From Talinum fruticosum (Eukaryota; Streptophyta; Magnoliopsida; Caryophyllales; Talinaceae): a DNA stretch of 64,000 nt. The notes below the pieces were generated by a model. It was not told the DNA's origin. It was given only the letters and a program-made list of their open reading frames with translations, and made no database searches. The position numbers and the translations under genes are program-made. Of the stretch, positions 13,162-22,700 are shown one piece after another (the first letter of the stretch is position 1; every line of letters begins with the position of its first letter). The stretch spans positions 4,789,001-4,853,000 of the forward strand of contig JAITYX010000030.1 of the NCBI GenBank assembly GCA_021018815.1. The letters are read 5' to 3'.

Positions 13162-13179
13162 AAAAATTCAAAAATAAAT

Positions 13180-14212
13180 ATAAACTTTGGATTTTTATAT
13201 TATTATAATATTGGTTAATTTTTAAATTTTATTTGTTTAATTTTATTTCTTGTTAATTTTTAGCTCTTTAATTGTAAAATTTTGTACCCATCTATTCTTT
13301 CTATTATTTTTCTTAACAAAGTGTTCGATATATTTGTTTTTCTTCAATTTTTTTTTGGTTTTCAATAAATAAGTATTGTAAAATGACACTTTATTAAGTG
13401 TTTATTCTTAAAATTCTAAAAAGGCATCTAGACCAACCCCTGTATGACATGTGAATATATATAACCCAACCAGTTGAAAAGAGGTTTATGCTTCTCCATT
13501 TGTTGGAAATTTATTTATACTTTATAACAATAATGTGCCTTGGGTCTTGTTGAAGAACTTTTAACTTAAAATTGTCAAATAAACTATCATAGCTATTGAG
13601 AAACTCTTAAATAATACATAGGTGAGATAGTACATTGATCTTCCAAGTCTTTCTTTTTTTCCTAACAATCTTTCAAAATATCATGATAAAGGAGTAGACC
13701 TTGTAAGGTTTAGTGTAATATACTCATAAGGGCATTCCTGTAGTTTGAAAAATAAATGTTCTTATTTAACTATGACAAGATCGTCCCTATAAATAATAAA
13801 CACATCTCTATACCATAATTTGATTCTTTCTTTGAGATCTTGGCAACCGAATTAAATTTCTTCATTGCATACAAAGAACATGAGTGCCCATGGCTGCAAC
13901 ATACTGATCTTTCAGCAAAAGAGCAACTACATTACATAGCCAAACATAAAAGTAAAATTTACACATTCTATTATATATATGAACATCAATTGATCTAGTT
14001 GGTATAATATTAATTAGTTTTGATGACACACTAGTGCAAATAGTGCACCTATTGATGTTCACAATTGCGAAGAACAAGAGTTTGCAAGAGTGAACAAGTA
14101 CCCAGTTTCAACAATCATCATAGTTCAAGATGGATTATACACATCATGTGCCTATTCAGTTCAAGATGATATTTGAGATTATAAACAATTTAATCCTTTG
14201 TTATATTAAACA
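13180..14212. other. Intergenic AT-rich spacer
   Basis: No coding region was recognised. The segment next to 14212 would contain the 3' UTR of the small minus-strand gene. Confidence 0.4.
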
Positions 14213-14476
14213 TTAGGTGTGGCTCCATGATCCTAAGAACATTACCAGCCTAATAGGATCTTCATTTTGAACCCTTAATTTTTGTCGTGTTGAGGGTGAT
14301 GATGATGACGAAGAAGAAGAACAAGAAGAAGAAGAAGGAACTCGATGTCTTATTTCGTCGCTTTCTCTGGTCATGGACACCATAGTGCCCCCGTGAACGA
14401 GCTTGAGCTCGTCTCCGAGGACTCTCTTCCACTCCTGAACCAAAGGAGCATCACAAGAGAGCTTTGATGGCTTCAT
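14213..14476 (-). CDS. Small Ser-rich plant protein, unknown function
   Basis: An intronless frame of 87 residues starts at the first ATG (14476) downstream of a good TATA box. The N-terminal part reads MKPSKLSCDAPLVQEWKRVL, the middle is a poly-Ser tract coded by a GAA/GAG-type microsatellite, and the C-terminus ends DPIRLVMFLGSWSHT. A compact hydrophobic-aromatic C-terminus after a Ser-rich linker is reminiscent of small uncharacterised plant proteins, but I cannot name the family. There is no signal peptide or membrane segment. The reading frame stays open upstream to a TTG at 14518 (LASKLCQNNSFAQT...), which could be a lost ATG (MASKLC...); a TTG start is not expected in a plant nuclear gene. 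Promoter, length and composition support a real gene; the function is unknown. Confidence 0.62.
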   Translation of the reverse strand: MKPSKLSCDAPLVQEWKRVLGDELKLVHGGTMVSMTRESDEIRHRVPSSSSCSSSSSSSSPSTRQKLRVQNEDPIRLVMFLGSWSHT

Positions 14477-14565
14477 GGTTTGGGCAAAGCTATTGTTTTG
14501 GCAAAGCTTGGAAGCCAATATTGGAAGTAGAGATATTGGCAGTAGAGTTAGAGGCCTGGTGCCTC

Positions 14566-14573
14566 ATTTTATA
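14566..14573 (-). promoter_or_regulatory. TATA box of the small gene at 14.2-14.5 kb
   Basis: The minus strand reads CTATAAAATGAGG. The predicted start of transcription is near 14540, leaving about 60 nt before the ATG at 14476. Confidence 0.6.
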
Positions 14574-14944
14574 GAGGATGGAAGGGTATCGCTGGAAAAC
14601 TCTTAAGAGTTTAGTGGGGTGCAGTTTTGGCAACACTTTATAAAAGTAAATAAAGCAATATCACTAAGCACCAATAAGAAAGTGTTGAAGAAAATGTCAC
14701 AATTTGATGGAATCATGGCATAAATAAAAAGTAATACATGGTCCCATCTAGATAAGGTGGAATAATCCTTATATTTGTGGGTGACAAATCAGCTACTTTA
14801 GTTCGTAGACTGTTTAGTTAATGCACATAATTGCAACCTTATAATTCAAAATTAGGTCATACATAGAGAAATTAATAATCTCCCTCCCTAAATATCACCT
14901 CAAATATGAGGTGGTTGTCAAATTAAGTGTTTTCATTAATGTAT

Positions 14945-15022
14945 CATCACATATTAATTTTGTTCTAAATCATCCATATCACATGTTAATTTTGTTCTAA
15001 AATCGTCCATATCACATATTTA
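14945..15022. repeat. Short tandem duplication, about 38 bp
   Basis: The segment containing ATCACATATTAATTTTGTTC is followed by a near-identical copy (ATCACATGTTAATTTTGTTC) and then the start of a third (ATCACATATT). No function is suggested. Confidence 0.6.
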
Positions 15023-15599
15023 ACAATGGTTTATCTAGAATGGTTAATTATGATGTAGAGTTGAGATGTTAACAACAAGGTTATTTTAAGGGAAGACAAA
15101 CCCTGAAATAAGTTTGTCAACTCTTTTTTTTTTTGGTGCGCCAGTTTTTTACAAAATTAGTACATAAATAAAAAAATCCATCTTCAAATAAGCTATAAAG
15201 AATAGATAGAATTGAACCAATCATTTTTCTAATCAGCAAACACCTCCCCCTCCCCAATACATGGTCAAATTTCATATGATCTTCAAAGATCTTATGTTTT
15301 TTTTAAAAAACGATCAGTTAAACTGGATTCTATTTAAAAAAACTAATACTCATACATATAATTTTTCTAATGAAGAAAATTATATAAGCATAATAACTAG
15401 AACATGGGAAAGCAAGATATTTGAATAGGTAAGTTCTTCTGTTTTTATATTAGGAAAGTCAGTCACTATGTATGCGTTCCTGGAGGGCAAGGGACTCAAA
15501 ACTCCCTATCAGGGTAGATGGACTTTATCCAATATGGGCCATGGGCTCCCTCAGCCAAAAAAATTATTCAAAAATGGCGATAAAAAAAAGAAACAAAAA

Positions 15600-15980
15600 T
15601 TGAAAATCTTAATTGAACTAAAGAAAGAGGAACAAGAAAATTGCACCTCAGTGTCTCAATCACTCGGTGGCGAGTGGCACTGGCAGCGGCAAGCGGTGGC
15701 GAAGGCGGCGGACCGGCGGTTAAGGGGAGAGGGCGAGGCAGAGAGCGGAGGGAGACTGGAAAGGTAAAACTGATTCCAAAATTCAAAAGCCAAACCATTA
15801 CTTGAATTAAAGAAAGAACTAAGAAGAGGAAGAAATTGCAGTACATACTCGATGGCGGGCGGGCAAGCGGCGTCGACTGGGAACCGGGCGGGAAGCGGTC
15901 AAGGCGGCAGTCGAGGGAGAGAGACAGAGAGCTGAGGGCGACTGGGAGTCGGGAGATGATCTAGAGGGAGGGAGGCTCAG
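15600..15980. repeat. GC-rich tandem duplication, about 190 bp period
   Basis: Two modules follow each other. Each begins with GAAYTAAAGAAAG (about 15615 and about 15804), passes through a purine-rich stretch and enters a GC-rich block of GCGG and GAGGGAGA motifs that ends near GACTGG. Composition is far above the surrounding AT-rich DNA. Both strands have short ORFs here, but none has a recognisable domain, and the copies have diverged. It may be a captured or duplicated 5' exon or promoter piece. Confidence 0.55.
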
Positions 15981-16079
15981 AAAGGGTTTGGGATTGACGA
16001 GAAAGAGAAAGGAGTCGGTGCGAATCACAGAGGACTTTGATGTTGCGCCTAAAGGGACGAACAAGCGGCACCTGAGCTA

Positions 16080-17108
16080 GGGCAGAGCTTGGGGCTGTTT
16101 GAGCTTACTGGGTCTGTTGAAGTGCCTACAATATTAAGGGTGCACTAAGTTCACTCGATGCCTGACCAACTTATTCATATACCAAATTAATACAGAAAAA
16201 ATAGGATGCAAATTGAAAATCTGTTTAGAGTTTTGGCCCTTCATGTTTGCATTTGAATGGCATTAAGGCTATTGAAAATGATAACAAGGGAGTTATTTTC
16301 TTATATTACCTATTTGTCGATGATAATGAACTCATAAGAGTTCGCTCCATAAAAAGATCCGAAAATAAATTAAAAAAAAAAAACACAGCCGTTTGCACAG
16401 CCTGGGGAGGCCTGCGCGTCCGACCTGTTCACTTCTCTCGCGCGCGTGCCGAACACGCGCTAGACATAGTCTAGCTGGGACCGTGTCTCTCGCGGCCAAC
16501 CCTCTCTCTCCCCTTTTCCTTCTCTCTCCTCCTTTTTCCCCTTGGTCGGTTGCTACAAGGAGTTTCTCCGAAACTCCCTCCCCTTTTTTTTATTTTTCTT
16601 TCCTCCACATGGTGGAGTTGCTTCCATTTGAAATAGCCTAAAGGGACTTTTTGGACCTGTAGGCTCTTAATACATTATATTAGTTATGCTTATTGAGAAG
16701 CAAATAAAATAATAGATTGGTTTAGCAACTTTTGGGTATGTAAGCTCTAGGTATTGCCAAAAATTTACCAAAGGGTATATAAGAGCTTCCACAACGAAGG
16801 ATCTCGGTTCCAAAAGTGGGGCCTCGAGATCCTTCAATCCTCCTCCTAGTGGAAGTCGCTGGGAAGAGAGAAAAAAATGGATAAGAGTGGATCCCAAATG
16901 GGATCCGTTCGCATCCATTTATTTTCCGACACATTAATTTTTTAGTAAAAATAAATTTTTAATGGTTATTTTTTGATAGAATTTTTGAATATTTAATTAA
17001 GAGTTAAAATATTATATGTGTATTTTTTTGACGACAAGAAAATTTTATTTTTTAATAGTGTGGGTGAAAATTAGAAATTAATTTTATATTTTTTAAAGTT
17101 GATTTTTT
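16080..17108. other. Mixed-composition spacer, no gene seen
   Basis: There is a second GC-rich island at about 16390-16620 (CpG-rich, with CGCGCG) and an AT-rich remainder. I found no coding domain or element ends that I could defend. Confidence 0.35.
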
Positions 17109-17215
17109 TATCAAACTTTAGTATTATATTTTTTGATAATGTGTGAAAGTTATAAATTTACTATCAAACTTTGTTATTGTATTTTTTGATAATGTGTGAG
17201 AGTAATAAATTTATT
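17109..17215. repeat. Tandem duplication, 53-bp period
   Basis: TATCAAACTTTRKTATTRTA followed by TTTTTTGATAATGTGTGARA occurs at 17109 and again at 17162. The sequence is AT-rich and has no coding content. Confidence 0.65.
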
Positions 17216-17340
17216 AAATTATGAATTAGATTTTTAAATTAATTTTTTATCATAAAATAATTACTTGACACTCCAAAAATTATGTAAATTATTTTTTACA
17301 ACTTATAAAAATAAATTACAACACAAAATAGAATTCTCGT

Positions 17341-17800
17341 ATGACCAACTTCGACTTCTTGAGTTGTTACATAGGCTACAACGTTAATGGTAAGTTATTG
17401 GGCACACATGTCGGGTATGATGTCGGGACTCAAAAACATATCTTTAATGTAGAACCAAGGTAAAGTCGGTATAATTAATCTTGGTAAAAATATATTTCTA
17501 TTTTGGTTTGATAATGAGCTAGATTTTGATAAAGCTTTATATGGAGGCTTATGGTTTTCCATAAACCCTTTTGATTCTATGATAGTGTTGGGCAGATCAT
17601 TTGAACTCCCTATGGAGTATTCAATAAGTTAGCCTTATTTGATATAGCTAAAATATTAGAAAAACCGATTAAAGTGAATTTCGTCACTAACACTATCTTA
17701 AGGGGACATCATGCTTGTATTTATGTTGAAATTCACATAAATAAACCTCTTGACCCCATATTTATGTTTGCATGGTTAGTGAAGCTCTATTCCCCCAAAG
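17341..17800 (+). mobile_element. LINE ORF1 (DUF4283-type) fragment
   Basis: The piece begins ATGACCAACTTCGACTTC, matching the ORF1 start of the 5.3 kb LINE at 42899 (MTNFDSMEL). It then jumps directly to NGKLLGTHVGYDVG, which corresponds to GKVLGTHVRYD in that copy, so about 100 codons are missing. The rest aligns well: ALFDIAKILEKPIKV here and ALFDIAKILGNPIKV there, then RGHHACIYVEI against RGRYPRVCIEV. Stops and shifts disable it. It ends near an A-rich stretch at about 17800. Confidence 0.8.
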
Positions 17801-18214
17801 AAAAAAAAAAAGAAAACAATAGATTGATTCGTTAGAGACATAAAACGTTCGTAAGACAATGAGAACATAGGTGTATTGAAAATGTAAGCTTCATTCTACA
17901 TTAATCCTATGTTGGTTCAACTAGTGTGAATTGGACAACTTTCAATTAAATGAAGGATCTAAAATCAAACGAAATAATCATTTGTTGATTTAAAAATAAA
18001 AAGAAAAGAAAAGAAAAGAGCTGTTAGACTACGTTGCTAGTGAAGAAAACTTACTTGGTCGTTTTATGTCTAGTCCCAATAAAAGGGCCTCTTACTTATT
18101 TGGGCCATTTTATGTCCAGTCCCAATAGTTTGAGGAAAGGTCCCAGCCCATTATCACAACAACCAAAGGATCTAAACCTTAGGGCCATTAAATCCAAAAT
18201 CACTATTTTTGGGC

Positions 18215-18216
<2 letters not shown>

Positions 18217-18301
<85 letters not shown>
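18217..18301. repeat. (AT)n microsatellite, about 85 bp
   Basis: This is a perfect alternating AT tract. It generates long artificial Ile-Tyr ORFs on both strands, which should be ignored. Confidence 0.97.
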
Positions 18302-18303
<2 letters not shown>

Positions 18304-18530
18304 TTAGTAAAGAGATTTTGTTGAAATGAATTCAAATCTCTCTTCTTATGCTACAACTCATCTTCAGCTAAATACATTTGCTTTTGCCTTCTCTTTTGAC
18401 CCTAATAGCCAATAGAACAAGTAGGTTATTCAATTCCCCAATAACAAAATTATCATTCTATTTTGGATTTTTTTAATGTTAAAATATCTCAACTTTGCCT
18501 ATGTTAGATGTCATGTCAATAATACTGATG

Positions 18531-19950
18531 TTTTTTTTTTTTTTTGAGAAAACAAGAGACTAAGATAGATTAAATGCAGAAACAAGTCAAGGATACAGCC
18601 CAAACATACATCATAACCCCATAATTTCAAGTGAAACCCAAAATACAGTGACACCTAAAGACAGCAAAGAGAATGGGGAACAAAAAACCAAAATTAGACC
18701 AAGCAAGCCAAGAAACATAATCTAGTTGTGGCTAGAGCCAGCAACGAGGTGATCCCACCGATCCATCATGTCCTTATTGATTTGAAGTGCTCTTTTCATC
18801 AGCTTGTAGTATCCATTTCACATATGGTGGGGAAGAGTGTAAAGAATAACTGGTTCCATTTGATCACGAATAGGAACAGACCGGAGCAACGGCGCGCGAT
18901 TAACGGCTCCAAGAGCATGATTAATCGTGATCTCCCATTTCCTTTGGATGAGTTCAGTAATATGTGCAATTACATAATCCGTAGGGTCATTGCTCGCTCA
19001 TGTGCAAGCTTCTCTTATCATGTGTATCACATCCTATTCCGGATCAATTTCCATCTTAGGGATATTATAGTCCCAAGCTTTCCTAGGTGTTTCTTTCAAA
19101 ATCTCGAGAGTGGCCATGTTTTTGTCCCCGCCATGCACAATTACAGTACATCCCAAGAACCAAAGATGGATGGCCGTACGGATAACTCCTCCAACAATAA
19201 ACTTGTTTTTGTTTTCATCCTTGAAAATACCAAAATTGACCTTGAAGTGGGCAATTTCGTGTGGCTTCCAAATAACAAAGCAATGGTATTCTTGAGGAAC
19301 TCGGTCCCCTCCAAGCTCCATAATTTGTTAGATTAAGCAATATCATAAGTTATATGATTCCAGAAATTGTGTGTGCTTTGAATGTGATTGGAGAACACTA
19401 CACTGTTTCTATAAAACCACAGGTGCCAACAAATAATCATAAAGTTTATGCGCCAATTCATGAATTTTATATTAAGATTAATCCACTCACTCCGATCAAC
19501 GCTAAAGAAATAAGCATTGAGATAATGGTTATTAGAAGGGAGAAACTAATACCAAGTAGCAATTGCAATAGGGCAGTCACGGAATAAATGGATATGATCT
19601 TTAGTATTCAGGTTGTAGGTTTTACAAATTGGTTGAACATCGGGCATTCATTTGCTTAATCGTAAAGCAACTGGTAAACTCTAATGCGCACCACACCAAA
19701 TCAGAAACTTCATTTTCTCCCGAACTTTGGTTTTCCAAATTCTTTTCCATTTGATTGTTTTATTATAGTTAGGAACTAATCCTGATTTGCCAGTACAAGA
19801 ACTTAGTAGAGAATTTTCCATTTCTATAAGGCTCCAAACCAGTTTGTCATTGGTGTGGTTAGTGGATGAAATAGTAATGTTAAGGATTTGCAATAATAAT
19901 GATGTCCAACGCTTTGTTTTTAGAGGAATTTTTACGTCAGAAGATGAAAT
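18531..19950 (-). mobile_element. 5'-truncated LINE, zf-RVT and RNase H-like part
   Basis: A 15-base T run at 18531-18545 is the poly(A) end on the minus strand. Upstream on that strand come the zf-RVT region (WKRIWKTKVREKMKFLIW, then ICKTYN, HIHLFRDCP and FMIICWHLWFYRN) and an RNase H-like region (AHFKVNFGIFKD, VGGVIRT, WDYNIPKMEID). It aligns along its whole length with the 3' half of the LINE at 37.6-42.9 kb, so both belong to one family. Stops and frameshifts are present. The 5' truncation is near 19950, beside a short (AT)n tract. The 202-residue plus-strand ORF at 18728-19336 is antisense to it and not a gene. Confidence 0.85.
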
Positions 19951-19971
19951 TTATATATATATATATATAAA

Positions 19972-21360
19972 CTTTCTAATTCTTGGGTTTGGAAATGTTT
20001 GTTTAAAAAATATGATCTTTTGAAAAGTGACTTAAGATGGAAAATAGGCAACGATGAAAATACGAAATTCTACCATGATTTTTGATGTGGTAATTTTAAG
20101 TTATTGAATTATTATGACAAGTAATCTTCCGAATATTCCCTCATTGGATGCCACATTAAGTGAATTTATAACCCCGGGTAAAGGGTGGGATCCGATACGT
20201 CTTAATTCTTTTCTTCCGGTTGATATTTGTCAAGTTATTAAGATTATTCTCTCTCTTTTCATGATATTAAGGATTCCGTTTGTTGGGGTTTGTCTAGTAG
20301 TGGAAAGTTTACGACTAAGTCCGCCACTTGGAATGCCCATAATATTCCCACTAATTCAACATCGTGGGATTTTGCATGGATTTGGAATATGAATTTGATG
20401 CCTAAGTTGAAAATATTTATGTGATAAATTAGTCACAATGCTTTATGAACACGGGATAACCTAGTTAAAAGAAGGTTGAACATTGATACTATTTGTCCAC
20501 TTTGTCAAGTTCATTATGAGTCAATTGACCATCTTTTCTCACAATGCACTTGTGTCATGGATACATGGGACACAGACCTTTCGGCACAAGTGGTTAGAGG
20601 TGAATCTTAGCCAATTGCGTAATCCCTCTATGAACCATATTATCTACACATTCGTAAGGATGAGAAAACCAACTCAAATGATTCGGTTGATTCATTTGTT
20701 ATGGAGTATTTGGAAGAGCAGAAATGATAATGTCTTCAATAATGGATCTTTTAATTCCATTGCCACAATCCTCGCGAGCCAAATCATCTTGGTTTGAATG
20801 GCGATCTAGGAGCGGACTAGATCAACATTTCAACCCATCATCACCTTCCCCCTCACTACGTGTCATCACTTCTAACCGTCTAATTTATTGGCACAAACCA
20901 CCCGACGGATATATCAAAGTCAATTTCGACGGTTCAAGGTCTTCTTCAGCGGCGATGGGAGGCTTCGTGATCACAAGTTGGGATGGAATGTTTCTACAAG
21001 CTAGAGTAACAAATTTGGTGCCATCCTTGATGCTTTTAGCAGAGGCGATCGCCATTAGAAATGTTGTCAAAACAACAGCTCAAGTGGGATTTCGTTCTAT
21101 CATTTTGGAAGAAGATAATCTAACGGTCATTAAAGCAATTAAAGAAGAAATTCAAGTTTCTTGGGAAACACAGAGGCTGATCGAAGATATTCATTGTTTC
21201 CTTTGGGGGTGAAATCAAGTTTTTATTCATTACACATATAGAGAAAGGAATCGGGTTGCTAACTCGGGTGAGCAAGTTTAGTCATTGTATTTATTTTATT
21301 TTACTTTGGTTTTCTATCCCCTCTTCTTTTTTTCTCTCCATTTTAATAAAAGACAACTAT
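19972..21360 (+). mobile_element. 5'-truncated LINE of a second family
   Basis: The plus-strand translation gives NSWVWKCLFKKYDLL, RWKIGNDENTKFYHDF, then a zf-RVT part (IDTICPLCQVHYESIDHLF) and an RNase H-like domain (YIKVNFDGSRSSSAAMGGFV, LLAEAIAIRN, IILEEDNLTVIKAI, YRERNRVANS). The catalytic Asp, Glu and Asp positions look intact, unlike in the neighbouring minus-strand LINE, so this is a different family. Several stops break the frame. It starts directly after the (AT)n tract at which the opposite LINE ends. Confidence 0.83.
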
Positions 21361-21998
21361 TTAAATAGAACCTTTACAAGAAGGGTTACCTATTAATTAT
21401 TATATTTACCCATTAAAAAAAATACATAAAAGAAGTTAGAAAGTGATGGTTCCATTAATTTGGATCAAGCGTTTATATTATTTTATAAAAAGAAGTAGTG
21501 TGATTTGAAATCATTGAAATGTTTAGGACGTGTTCAACAACAATTTGATGCAAAAGTAGTGATATCTCCAACATGTGAATATATCTATACTTTTTAAGCA
21601 TTATTTGACCCCAATTTTTAAGCTAATGATTAAATTTTCATGAAATGGTAATGATACTATTACTCATAGTGTTGACATTTGGTAAGTGCCTTCCGTAGTG
21701 TGTGCGGGGGTTTAAATTATTTCACAGTTCTAAATTTTTAAAGTGATATTATTATATATGATATTTTATATTAAATTTTTAAAAATTATATTTTAATTTT
21801 ATGATTTTTTAAAAAAAAATTAAATTCCTTTTTCAAAATTCTATAATCTAAAGTTCAAGATATAAGTGTGGCGAAGAGGGTGTTTGGTCTTTCTTCTGTG
21901 ATGTTTCTTAAAGGGTAATAGAATGTTAGGCTTACTTATTATTATGAACTATTATAGGTACATTTTATTTAAGAATAATGATGAATTTTTTTAATTTA

Positions 21999-22206
21999 GG
22001 GTTTGTTCGAAACAACATATAAAATGAACAAAAATGAGCATAAACAAATATAAATGAGTAAAAACGAATATAAATGAGCAGAATCAAACATAAACGATTA
22101 GTTGAAATGAGTAGAAATGAATATAAACGACTAGAAATGAACAAAAATGAATAAAAAATAAAAAATAAAAGTAGATGTCGGTATATATGTCAATTTGAAC
22201 ATGCCT
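21999..22206. mobile_element. Tourist-like MITE (PIF/Harbinger type), degenerate
   Basis: The left end GGGTTTGTTCGAAACAACAT is the imperfect inverse of the right end (AGGCATGTTCAAATTGACAT on the other strand). The flanking triplets are TTA and CTA, compatible with a mutated 3-bp duplication. The interior is a degenerate 14-18 bp tandem repeat built around AAATGARYA and ATAAACGA. Superfamily assignment rests on the end motif and the triplet only. Confidence 0.5.
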
Positions 22207-22700
22207 CTAAAAGATTATCCTTACGGAATGGTAACGGTATGATTACTCATAGTAATGAACTATAATAGGTCAACAACTAATAAGTTATGATGATGATAAA
22301 TAAAATAAAATAAAATCATTAATATACCAATAAAGTGTTGGTTAAGGTGATAGGTGGGGATGACAATGGGCCCTGGACCCGACCCAATCCATTTAAATGG
22401 GTCCGAGTCCAAAAAATTTAGATCCGACGGGTGCGGATCGAGTCTAGGTCTAGGTGGCCCGAGTCGGGTATGGGTGCGGATCCGAAAAATTAAGACCCAA
22501 ACCGGACTCGATACCCGATTAAGACATGGTTATAATATGAATTTAAAAAAGTGTGCGGATAAATTATGGAATCATAAATTTGACTGTTGGCCTTAACTCG
22601 TTGGATTTTATGGTATGAATTATGGAATCATAAATTTGACATCCTGAACCAATTGTGTGCGGATAAACATGCTGCAATTGCAATGATTTGATTACAATTT

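Noticed and set aside
18034..18335. Ile-Tyr repeat ORFs on both strands
   Set aside because: They are produced only by the (AT)n microsatellite.
18728..19336. 202-codon plus-strand ORF
   Set aside because: It is antisense to a minus-strand LINE whose zf-RVT and RNase H-like translation aligns with the copy at 38 kb.
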